Shown here: piece by piece, positions 1 through 5,870 of the stretch
Position numbering within the stretch: the stretch's first letter is position 1
Layout of the letters: every line of letters begins with the position of its first letter
Assembly (NCBI GenBank): GCA_031281985.1
Contig: JAITEO010000147.1
Coordinates: 1-10,164, forward strand
Reading direction: 5' to 3'
Length of the DNA: 10,164 nt
DNA from: Zoogloeaceae bacterium
GTDB lineage: Bacteria; Pseudomonadota; Gammaproteobacteria; Burkholderiales; Rhodocyclaceae
Position numbers and translations under genes: made by a program
The notes under the pieces: model-generated
What the model was told of the DNA's origin: nothing
Databases searched by the model: none
Seen by the model: only the letters and a program-made list of their open reading frames with translations

Positions 1-44
1 CCCCGCGCCCCTTTGGGGTGGCCGCAGGCCGGGAGAGGGTATTT

Positions 45-224
45 GTTCCTTGTGGCGCGTTAGCAACTTTCCCAGAAAAGCCCTGACAACGCGCCGTGCC
101 GCCCCCTTGCAGGGTGCAAGCCCTCTCCCGCCCTGTCGGGCACCCTATCCCCCAAAGGATTGGGGGAGAGGGGACGGCAAGCAGTGGCGCTGCGTTGGTT
201 TCTTCCACTTTGGATTGCACCCTT
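45..224. repeat. Dispersed palindromic repeat, copy A
   Basis: This is the first of three similar blocks in direct orientation (also 5342-5492 and 9951-10126). The shared parts, in order, are GCAACTTTCCCAGAAAA (copies A and C only), a GCCGTGCC segment, the small palindrome CTTGCAGGGTGCAAG (one copy here, 104-120 with its CC prefix), a GCCC/GGGC hairpin, and a strong hairpin TCCCCC-AAAGGATT-GGGGGA at 148-167. Next come GGCAAGC and a TTGGTTT...TTGCACCC tail. All reading frames across it give arginine- and proline-rich translations with no recognisable domain, so it is treated as non-coding. It resembles REP/BIME-type intergenic repeats in being palindromic, but I cannot assign it to a named family. 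The left edge is uncertain and may begin near 29. Confidence 0.8.
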
Positions 225-254
225 CGCAAACCATCCCGCCGCGTGACGGCAGAC

Positions 255-273
255 GGGCGCACGCAGTGCGCCC
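255..273. repeat. GC-rich hairpin GGGCGCAC-GCA-GTGCGCCC
   Basis: A perfect 8-bp stem (255-262 with 266-273) with a 3-nt loop lies in the 225-318 spacer between repeat copy A and the terminator. There is no T-run directly after it on either strand, so it does not look like an intrinsic terminator. It is better read as a small REP-like palindrome. Nothing else recognisable is seen in 225-318. Confidence 0.5.
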
Positions 274-318
274 CTACGAGAACCCCAAGGCCGCGCTGGT
301 TTTTCCTTGCCTTTACCC

Positions 319-349
319 AAAAAAGGGCAAGCTCCGCTTGCCCTTTTTT
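319..349. terminator. Bidirectional intrinsic terminator downstream of glnD
   Basis: AAAAAAGGGCAAGC (319-332), loop TCC, GCTTGCCCTTTTTT (336-349) form a perfect 14-bp inverted repeat: a GC core flanked by A6 and T6. It reads as a rho-independent terminator on both strands. On the minus strand it lies about 60 nt past the glnD stop and should end the map-glnD transcript. The same module recurs behind mpl at 5529-5870, where a mobile element interrupts it. Confidence 0.85.
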
Positions 350-360
350 GCTGACTGACC

Positions 361-421
361 CGGCAAAAAGTGGGGTTTTACTTTTTGACGCTTCCTTAAA
401 GTGGGGTTTTACTTTTTGCCG
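361..421. repeat. AT-rich inverted and direct repeat overlapping the glnD stop codon
   Basis: GTGGGGTTTTACTTTTTG occurs twice, at 370-387 and 401-418, a 31-bp period. CGGCAAAAAGT (361-371) is the exact reverse complement of ACTTTTTGCCG (411-421), giving an 11-bp stem; an inner pairing of 364-371 with 380-387 is also possible. The glnD stop TAA (complement of 409-411) lies at the edge of the right arm. An equivalent palindrome overlaps the mpl stop at 5841-5870. It may act as a secondary terminator or as an RNA 3'-end stabiliser. Confidence 0.7.
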
Positions 422-2994
422 CCGTCCACCACCAAAGCCTCCAGCAGATCCTGTTCGAGTTTCAGGCGGGGGGCGCGTTTTTCCAGCGCGGCGCCGGAGA
501 TGAGGAAGGTGTCTTCGACGCGTTCGCCCAGCGTGCTGATGCGCGCGGCGTTGATGGCGATGTGGTGGCGCGCGAGAACGGCGGCGATATGGTAGAGCAG
601 GCCGGGACGGTCGACGGCGGTCAGCGAGAGCACCTGCTGGTCGCCGCGTTCGTCGGGATGGATATGGACTTCCGGCGTGATGGGAAAGTGCCGCACCTGC
701 CGCGAGAGGCGTCCCGGCGCGGGCGCTTCGGCGGGGACGTCTTCCAGGAGACGGACGGACAGCTCACTTTCGATGAAGGCGATCATGTCGCGGTCGCTGG
801 CGTTGTCGGCGACATCGAGCAGGATGAAACTGTCGAGCGCGTAACCGTGGCGGGTGGTGTGCAATTTGGCGTCGGCGATGCTGTAGCCGGCGCGGGCAAA
901 AAAGGCCGCCATGCGCAAGAAGAGATCGGGGCCGTCCCGGACATAGGCCATGACCTGCAAGCCGCCGCCCGGATAGACGCGCGCCTTGACCACGGGCTTG
1001 TCGATGTCGATGCGATAGTGCAGGGCGCGGGTATGCCAGGCGATTTCCTCGGCGGTGTGGCGCAGGAAATAGACGGTGTCGAACTGTTTCCACAGACGTT
1101 CGTGCACGGTGTCGGAAAGCGCGAAATAACGCAACAGGCTCATCGCCTCGGCCTGGCGTTCCTGGATGATGCCCTGCGGCGGCGCGGGCGCGTCGGTTTC
1201 CAGGTAGCGCAGGGTGAGGCGATAGAGGTCTTCGAGCAGCTTGGCCTTCCAACTGTTCCAGACCTTGGGACTGGTGCCGCGAATGTCGGCGACGGTCAGA
1301 AGATAGAGCGCGGTGAGGCGGCGCGCGTCCCCGACCTTCCCGGCAAAGGCGGCGACGACTTCCGGGTTGGTGATGTCCTCCTTTTGCGCCACCTGCGACA
1401 TGTAGAGATGCGCGCCCACCAGCCAGACGATGAGTTCCGCGTCTTCGCCTGCCACCTCGTGCTCGGCGCAGAATACGCGCGCGTCCTCCATGCCCAGAAG
1501 CGAATGATCGCCGCCGCGCCCCTTGGCGATGTCATGAAACAGCGCCGCGACATAGAGCGTCCAGGGACGGGCAAAGGCGTTGTGCAGGCGGCTGCAATAG
1601 GGATATTCGTGGGCGAATTCCTCGACGGCGAAGCGGCGCAGGTTGCGGAGCACTTGCAGGATATGCTGGTCGACGGTGTAGGCGTGGAACAGGTCATGCT
1701 GCATCTGGCCGACGATCTTGCCGAAGGCGGGCAGGTAATTGCCGAGGATGTCGTACTGGTTCATGCGCCGGAAGGCGTGGACGACGCCTTGCTTGCCCTG
1801 GAAAAGACGCAGGAACATGCGCCGGTTTTCCGCATCCTTGCGAAAATCGGGCGTGATGAGGACGCGCGCGTGCCACAGGGCGCGCAGGGTGCGGGCGCTC
1901 ATGCCACGCAGTTCGGGATGGGTTTGCAGGAGATGGAAGCTTTCCAGAATCGCGCCCGGTTGTTCCTCGAACACCTTGTCGTGCGTGAGATCGAGAAAAT
2001 CGCCGAGCATGCGAAAACGCGCGTTGAGCGGGCGCGGCGCGGCATCGGCGGCGGGGATCAGTTCGGCGGCGACGCCTTGCAGGAAGATGGCGTTCAACTG
2101 CGTGACCCGTTTGGCGTTGCGGTAATAGGTCTGCATCAGCACTTCCGAAGGCCGGCGCGCGTCCGGGGAGACGATGCCCATGACGCCAGCGAGCGCCTCC
2201 TGATGATCGAACAGCAGCTTGTCCTCTCGCCTTCCGGTCAACAGATGCAGGCGGATACGCAGGTTTTGCAGCAGGTGTTCGCATTGCTGCAACTGGATGT
2301 AGTCATCCTGGGAAATCCGTTGCCGCGCCTTCAGTTCCTGCCAGTTCGCGCCATAGCCGCCCGCCTTGGCAATCCAGAGGATGTTTTGCAGGTCGCGCAG
2401 GCCGCCGGGACTTTCCTTGCAATTGGGTTCGAGGCTGTAGGGCGTATCCTGATACCGCTGGTGGCGCTCTTCCTGTTCCATCTGCTTGGCGGTCAGGAAG
2501 GCGCGCGCATCGAGCCTTTGGGCGAAACGCGCCTGGAAATCCCGATAGCGCGCGGCATTGCCGGTCAGGTAACGTCCTTCCAGCAAGGCCGTCTGGATGG
2601 TGATGTCGCCCGCGGCTTCTTCGAGACACTCCTCGACGGTGCGCACGCTGTGTCCGACTTCCAGGCCAATGTCCCAGAACAGGCTGACCAGCCGCGCCAG
2701 TTTTTCCCGCAAGGCGGCGTCGGCCTCGAAGGGCAGCAGGATCAGCAGATCGACATCCGACCCCGGATACAGTTCGGCACGCCCGAAGCCGCCCACCGCC
2801 GCCAGCGTCAGTTCGGGCGAAAACGCCATGCCCTGCCACAGCCGCGCCAGGATGCCATCGACCAGGCGGGCGTGTTCCGCGAGATACAGCGCCGCGTTGG
2901 GCGTGGCGGCATACTCGTCGGCAAGCGCCTTGCGCCGCGCGCGCAAGGTTTCGCGCAGGGTACTGGCCAGCGTCAGGTCGTCTTCCGTACTCAC
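409..2994 (-). CDS. glnD: Bifunctional PII uridylyltransferase / uridylyl-removing enzyme GlnD
   Basis: GlnD senses glutamine. It uridylylates PII proteins (GlnB/GlnK) when glutamine is low and removes UMP when it is high, and so controls glutamine synthetase adenylylation and Ntr signalling in the cytoplasm. The 861-residue product is close to the family's usual size and has all expected parts. The nucleotidyltransferase motif GGFGRAELYPGSDVD is at residues 68-82 (Asp80 and Asp82 as likely metal ligands). A GlnD linker with SPGGLRD is near 195-201. The HD hydrolase domain shows His437 and the pair His487-Asp488 in ALFHDIAKGRGGDH. Two C-terminal ACT domains lie at about 675-750 and 786-855, the second containing VDRPGLLYHIA. 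The reading frame is open further upstream, but GTG at 2994 is preferred: it overlaps the map stop as GTGA, and a GGAGGG ribosome site lies 9 nt before it. The gene is translationally coupled to map. The last residues, DGGKK, lie in the downstream repeat. Confidence 0.96.
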   Translation of the reverse strand: MSTEDDLTLASTLRETLRARRKALADEYAATPNAALYLAEHARLVDGILARLWQGMAFSPELTLAAVGGFGRAELYPGSDVDLLILLPFEADAALREKLARLVSLFWDIGLEVGHSVRTVEECLEEAAGDITIQTALLEGRYLTGNAARYRDFQARFAQRLDARAFLTAKQMEQEERHQRYQDTPYSLEPNCKESPGGLRDLQNILWIAKAGGYGANWQELKARQRISQDDYIQLQQCEHLLQNLRIRLHLLTGRREDKLLFDHQEALAGVMGIVSPDARRPSEVLMQTYYRNAKRVTQLNAIFLQGVAAELIPAADAAPRPLNARFRMLGDFLDLTHDKVFEEQPGAILESFHLLQTHPELRGMSARTLRALWHARVLITPDFRKDAENRRMFLRLFQGKQGVVHAFRRMNQYDILGNYLPAFGKIVGQMQHDLFHAYTVDQHILQVLRNLRRFAVEEFAHEYPYCSRLHNAFARPWTLYVAALFHDIAKGRGGDHSLLGMEDARVFCAEHEVAGEDAELIVWLVGAHLYMSQVAQKEDITNPEVVAAFAGKVGDARRLTALYLLTVADIRGTSPKVWNSWKAKLLEDLYRLTLRYLETDAPAPPQGIIQERQAEAMSLLRYFALSDTVHERLWKQFDTVYFLRHTAEEIAWHTRALHYRIDIDKPVVKARVYPGGGLQVMAYVRDGPDLFLRMAAFFARAGYSIADAKLHTTRHGYALDSFILLDVADNASDRDMIAFIESELSVRLLEDVPAEAPAPGRLSRQVRHFPITPEVHIHPDERGDQQVLSLTAVDRPGLLYHIAAVLARHHIAINAARISTLGERVEDTFLISGAALEKRAPRLKLEQDLLEALVVDGGKK

Positions 2995-3794
2995 ACGCCC
3001 ATGCCCTCCGGCGCGGGCGGGCAATCGGCGGAAAGCGTCGGCACCTCGACGCCCGTCTCTGTCACCAGCACCGTATGCTCCCATTGGGCGGAAAGGCTGC
3101 GATCCCTGGTCGTCACCGTCCAGCCGTCCGGCATATAGCGGATGGCGGCCTTGCCCGCGTTGAGCATGGGTTCGATGGTGAAAATCATGCCGGGCAAGAG
3201 TTTTTCGCCGTGTCCGGTCTTGCCGTAATGCAATACCTGCGGCTCTTCGTGGAAGGCGCGGCCAATGCCGTGTCCACAGAATTCGCGCACCACCGAAAAC
3301 CCGTTTTTCTCCGCGTGTTTCTGGATGACCGCGCCAATATCGCCCAGATGCCCGCCGGGCTTGACCGCGCGGATGCCCAGCCACAGGCACTCGAAGGTCA
3401 CGTCGCACAGGCGTTTGGCCTGGATGGAGGGACTGCCGGGCAGGAACATGCGGCTGGTATCGCCATGAAAACCGTCCTTGATGACAGTGATGTCCAGATT
3501 CACGATGTCGCCGCTCTTCAATGGCCGTTCATTGGGAAAGCCGTGGCAAATCTGATGATTGATGGAAGCGCAGATGGCAAATGGATACGGCGTATAGCCC
3601 GGCGGCGCGTAATGGAGCGGCGCGGGAATCGTGCCCTGCACATTTGTCATGTATTCGTGACAGAGCCGGTTGAGTTCCAGCGTACTGACGCCGGGTTTGA
3701 CGCAAGGCGCAATGTAATCCAGCACCTCCGCCCCCAAACGACAGGCCACGCGCATCTTTTCGATTTCTTCCGGCGTCTTGATGAGGATGGACAT
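2991..3794 (-). CDS. map: Type I methionine aminopeptidase
   Basis: This cytosolic metalloenzyme removes the initiator methionine from nascent proteins when the second residue is small. The product has 267 residues (E. coli Map has 264) and keeps the full pita-bread fold signature. The five metal ligands are Asp101 (NLDITV), Asp112 (HGDTSRMF), His175 (FCGHGIG), Glu208 (FTIEPM) and Glu239 (QWEHTV). The substrate-binding His84 in CHGFPN is also present. There is no N-terminal zinc-finger extension, so it is the short bacterial form. The ATG at 3794 gives the canonical start (MSILIKTPEEIEKMR). The upstream ribosome site is weak (CAGAAG). It is the first gene of an operon with glnD, an arrangement common in proteobacteria. 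The usual divergent neighbour rpsB is absent here; a repeat block and a Rieske gene follow instead. Confidence 0.97.
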   Translation of the reverse strand: MSILIKTPEEIEKMRVACRLGAEVLDYIAPCVKPGVSTLELNRLCHEYMTNVQGTIPAPLHYAPPGYTPYPFAICASINHQICHGFPNERPLKSGDIVNLDITVIKDGFHGDTSRMFLPGSPSIQAKRLCDVTFECLWLGIRAVKPGGHLGDIGAVIQKHAEKNGFSVVREFCGHGIGRAFHEEPQVLHYGKTGHGEKLLPGMIFTIEPMLNAGKAAIRYMPDGWTVTTRDRSLSAQWEHTVLVTETGVEVPTLSADCPPAPEGMGV

Positions 3795-3820
3795 GAAAAA
3801 CTTCTGTAGGAAAAGAAGGA

Positions 3821-3849
3821 AGAATAAGGGAAGCCTCGCCTTTGAGCAA
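3821..3849 (-). promoter_or_regulatory. Possible sigma-70 promoter for map-glnD
   Basis: On the minus strand TTGCTC (complement of 3844-3849) and TATTCT (complement of 3821-3826) are separated by 17 nt. Transcription would start about 20 nt before the map ATG. Both boxes match consensus only partly. The -35 lies just beside the heptamer repeat array. This is a prediction from spacing and position only. Confidence 0.3.
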
Positions 3850-3853
3850 TCAG

Positions 3854-4049
3854 GGGATCAGGAATCAGGAATCAGGAATCAGGGATCAGAAGACAGAGGG
3901 CAGAGCGCTCGCTTTGTGGTCTGTGGTCGGTAGTCCGTGGGCGCTTCGCAGGGGTAACACCCCCTTGAATACAGAGTTACAGCCCACAGAGGCACGCAGC
4001 GCCGCTCTGCCTTCTGATCCCTGATCCCTGATCCCTGATTCCTGATCCC
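3854..4049. repeat. Heptamer-built long inverted repeat
   Basis: The left arm is five tandem heptamers at 3854-3888 (GGGATCA, three GGAATCA, GGGATCA). The right arm is five heptamers in reverse complement at 4015-4049 (three TGATCCC, TGATTCC, TGATCCC). The pairing continues inward through CAGAAG and GCAGAGCG on the left (to about 3907) and CGCTCTGC-CTTCTG on the right (from about 4003). The left arm carries about 7 extra bases. The loop of roughly 95 nt has no recognisable gene but holds a small C/G hairpin near 3950-3964. As RNA or single-stranded DNA the arms could form a stem of about 45 bp. Short tandem heptamers of this sort are a known kind of bacterial intergenic repeat. No function is assigned, and the even period-7 spacing with no unique spacers rules out CRISPR. 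Confidence 0.85.
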
Positions 4050-4061
4050 TGCCCCCTGCTC

Positions 4062-4070
4062 TGCTACAAT
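4062..4070 (+). promoter_or_regulatory. Extended -10 promoter for the Rieske gene
   Basis: TGCTACAAT is a TGn-TACAAT extended -10 (five of six matches to TATAAT). No convincing -35 lies 17 nt upstream; that position falls in the right arm of the heptamer repeat. Transcription would begin near 4077, leaving a leader of about 75 nt before the chosen ATG. Confidence 0.5.
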
Positions 4071-4141
4071 CTCTCTTCCTTTTGACCCGGCCGGAGCGGA
4101 GCGATGCGGGGGTTTTGTGTTCTCCGCGAGGCCAGCCCGTT

Positions 4142-4146
4142 GGAGG
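4142..4146 (+). promoter_or_regulatory. Ribosome binding site GGAGG that decides the Rieske start
   Basis: GGAGG is only 1 nt before the ATG at 4148 but 7 nt before the ATG at 4154. The second ATG is therefore the better start, giving a protein beginning MTDIALPSRL. Confidence 0.7.
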
Positions 4147-4153
4147 TATGGAT

Positions 4154-5284
4154 ATGACCGACATTGCATTGCCCTCTCGTCTGGCGCCCGCGGTATCTCA
4201 ACTGCCGGTGGATTGGTATTTTGATGAACAGATCCACGCGCTGGAGCAAAAGCGCATTTTCGCGGCGGGTCCCGGCTATGCGGGGCATCAGTTGATGGCG
4301 CCGGCTCCCGGCGATTATCGTTCGCTGGAATGGCGGGATCACGGCAAGCTGATTCTCAACCACAGGAATGAACACTGGCTGATGTCCAACGTCTGCCGCC
4401 ACCGTCAGGCCATCATGTTGCAGGGCGCGGGCAAGATTGCGGGGCATATCGTCTGTCCGATCCATCGCTGGACCTACGATGACGAAGGGGCGCTCATCGG
4501 CGCGCCGCATTTTCCGGAAAATCCCTGCCTGAACCTGGACAAGGCAAAACTGGAAAACTGGAACGGCCTGCTCTTTCAAGGCCCGCGTTCGGCAAAGGCC
4601 GATCTGGCCGGAATGCAGGTGGCGCGCGAATTCGACTTTTCCGGCTACAAGCTCGACCGGGTGGCGCTGCACGAATGCAATTACAACTGGAAAACCTTCA
4701 TCGAAGTCTATCTGGAGGACTACCACGTCGTCCCCTTCCACCCCGGCCTGGGCAATTTCGTCACCTGCGACGACCTTGCCTGGCAGTTCGGGGAATGGTA
4801 TTCGGTGCAGAAAGTCGGCATCACTTCCCTGATGAAATCCGGTTCCGAAGTCTACGCCCGCTGGCAGAAGGTGGTGCGCGAATACTACGGCGACCGGGGC
4901 GAAACGCCGCCGCAGGGCGCGGTATGGCTCACCTATTATCCGAACATCATGGTCGAGTGGTATCCGCACGTGCTGGTGGTTTCCACCGTGCTGCCGCAGG
5001 GCGTGCACAAGACCATGAATGTGGTGGAGTTTTACTATCCGGAAGAAATCGTCGATTTCGAGCGCGAATTCATCGAGGCCGAACAGGAAGCCTACATGGA
5101 AACCGCCATCGAGGACGACGACATCGGCGAACGCATGGATAGAGGCCGCGTCACGCTGGAAGCCGAAGGCAGAAACGAGGTCGGTCCCTACCAAAGCCCG
5201 ATGGAAGACGGCATGCAACATTTCCACGAGTTCTACCGCCGATGGATGGAACCCGCCATCCGGGAGATACGCGCGCAAAAATAG
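4154..5284 (+). CDS. Rieske 2Fe-2S mononuclear-iron oxygenase, alpha-subunit type
   Basis: The 376-residue protein has the two-domain layout of ring-hydroxylating oxygenase alpha subunits. The N-terminal Rieske motif CxH-x17-CxxH is complete: Cys81, His83, Cys101, His104. The catalytic domain follows, with NWKTFIEVYLEDYHVVPFH giving the iron ligands His191 and His196. A likely carboxylate ligand lies in the acidic stretch EDDDIGERMDRG at 320-331. Such enzymes take electrons from a separate reductase to activate O2 for hydroxylation or demethylation. At three residues before the first iron-ligand His, where naphthalene dioxygenase has its bridging Asp, this protein has Glu188 (with Asp189 next to it). 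That recalls the CntA/GbcA quaternary-amine oxygenases, but the substrate cannot be told. No beta subunit, ferredoxin or reductase gene is nearby, so partners must be encoded elsewhere. It is monocistronic and bounded on both sides by repeats. The family is certain; the reaction is unknown. Confidence 0.92.
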   Translation: MTDIALPSRLAPAVSQLPVDWYFDEQIHALEQKRIFAAGPGYAGHQLMAPAPGDYRSLEWRDHGKLILNHRNEHWLMSNVCRHRQAIMLQGAGKIAGHIVCPIHRWTYDDEGALIGAPHFPENPCLNLDKAKLENWNGLLFQGPRSAKADLAGMQVAREFDFSGYKLDRVALHECNYNWKTFIEVYLEDYHVVPFHPGLGNFVTCDDLAWQFGEWYSVQKVGITSLMKSGSEVYARWQKVVREYYGDRGETPPQGAVWLTYYPNIMVEWYPHVLVVSTVLPQGVHKTMNVVEFYYPEEIVDFEREFIEAEQEAYMETAIEDDDIGERMDRGRVTLEAEGRNEVGPYQSPMEDGMQHFHEFYRRWMEPAIREIRAQK

Positions 5285-5302
5285 CCCATCTTCGGGTTTT
5301 TT
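5277..5302 (+). terminator. Possible intrinsic terminator of the Rieske gene
   Basis: An A-run, then CCC (5285-5287), loop ATCTTC, GGG (5294-5296) and T6 (5297-5302). With wobble and A-T pairs outside the CCC/GGG core it forms an imperfect stem that includes the stop codon TAG (5282-5284). The GC core is short, so strength is doubtful. Confidence 0.4.
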
Positions 5303-5341
5303 CGTTGCCTTTATTCCAAGGGTGAAGGCCGGAAGAGAGTA

Positions 5342-5492
5342 ACGCGCCGTGCCGCCCCCTTGCAGGGTGCAAGCCCTTGCAGGGTGCAAGCCCTCTCCCG
5401 CCCTGCCGGGCACCCTCTCCCCCAAAGGATTGGGGGAGAGGGGACGGCAAGCGGCGGCGCTTCGTTGGTTTTCTCCTCCTTGAATTGCACCC
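5342..5492. repeat. Dispersed palindromic repeat, copy B, with a 17-bp tandem duplication
   Basis: This copy shares with copies A and C the CGCGCCGTGCC start, the GCCC/GGGC hairpin, the hairpin CTCTCCCCC-AAAGGATT-GGGGGAGAG (5415-5440, a 9-bp stem), GGCAAGC and the TTGCACCC tail. Unlike A it carries the unit CCCTTGCAGGGTGCAAG twice in tandem (5357-5373 and 5374-5390). It lacks the upstream GCAACTTTCCCAG part. The 5285-5341 sequence before it contains a TTCGTTGCCTTTAT segment that also begins the terminator module at 5528 and, slightly changed, at 306. No coding potential is seen. Confidence 0.8.
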
Positions 5493-5527
5493 GCGCGGTG
5501 GATTGCATCTGCACGGCCTTTGGTTTT

Positions 5528-5555
5528 CGTTGCCTTTATCCAAAAAAGGGCAGGC
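5528..5555. repeat. Left half of a terminator module split by a mobile element
   Basis: TCGTTGCCTTTATCC followed by AAAAAAGGGCAGGC matches the left half of the intact module at 307-332. The right half (GCTTCGCCTGCCC plus T6, then GCGGACTGAACCGG) resumes only at 5811. Joining the two halves rebuilds a hairpin like that at 319-349. The intervening sequence is the MITE-like element at 5556-5804. Confidence 0.75.
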
Positions 5556-5804
5556 TCAGGGCAATCGCATGAATGCCATTGGGTTTGCAGGCGATGGTAT
5601 GAAGCTGTCGTATGGTGTGGGCGAAAGCGCCTGTTTATCCGCCTCCCCCCTGACAAGGGGGGATTGAGGGGGGTTTGGGGCGGTAAATCCTGTAAAAAGC
5701 CGATTTTGTCGCTGTAAACCCCTCCTCTCCTCCCCTTGTCAGGGGAGGAACACCATGGCAAACGCTCGCGCTCCATGATAAAGGCATTCATGCGATTACC
5801 CTGA
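5556..5804. mobile_element. MITE-like non-autonomous element, 249 bp
   Basis: Its ends are 22-bp inverted repeats, 5556-5577 and 5783-5804, differing at one position (TCAGGGCAATCG at the left versus TCAGGGTAATCG read inward from the right). Directly outside lie GGGCAGGC (5548-5555) and AGGCAGGC (5805-5812), an apparent 8-bp target duplication with one change. The element has no transposase. It contains two internal hairpins: CCCCCC-TGACAA-GGGGGG (5645-5662) and CCTCCCC-TTGTCA-GGGGAGG (5729-5748). These are themselves in inverted relation, sharing CTGACAAGGGG. The insertion sits exactly inside the terminator module that is intact at 307-349. Which transposase family mobilises it is not known from this window. 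Confidence 0.8.
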
Positions 5805-5805
5805 A

Positions 5806-5829
5806 GGCAGGCTTCGCCTGCCCTTTTTT
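5806..5829 (+). terminator. Residual intrinsic terminator after the MITE insertion
   Basis: GGCAGGC (5806-5812), loop TTC, GCCTGCC (5816-5822), then C and T6. The stem survives because the target duplication rebuilt its left arm. The A-run that made the glnD copy bidirectional is now 249 bp away. It should therefore work for rightward transcription, but no longer well for the leftward mpl transcript. Confidence 0.6.
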
Positions 5830-5840
5830 GCGGACTGAAC

Positions 5841-5870
5841 CGGTAAAAAGTAGGTTTTTACTTTTTACCG
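5841..5870 (-). terminator. Palindrome across the mpl stop codon
   Basis: CGGTAAAAAGTA (5841-5852) and TACTTTTTACCG (5859-5870) form a perfect 12-bp stem with a 6-nt loop. The mpl stop TAA is the complement of 5858-5860. The stem is AT-rich and not followed by a long T-run on the minus strand, so the terminator role is uncertain. It is the counterpart of the palindrome at 361-421 behind glnD. Confidence 0.45.

Noticed and set aside
562..3138. Long open frame of 858 codons on the plus strand
   Set aside because: It is antisense to glnD, whose domains are all intact. Long antisense frames are expected in GC-rich codon usage, and this one shows no recognisable domain.
3854..4049. Candidate CRISPR-like array
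   Set aside because: The units are 7-bp tandem heptamers without unique spacers, arranged as two inverted arms, and there are no cas genes.
5342..5690. Several small open frames in repeat block B
   Set aside because: Translations are proline- and arginine-rich and recur at repeat copies A and C in different frames, as expected for non-coding repeats.
4064..5791. Minus-strand open frame of 575 codons across the Rieske gene and the repeat block
   Set aside because: It is antisense to the well-supported Rieske gene and runs through repeats and the MITE-like element. No coherent protein is seen.
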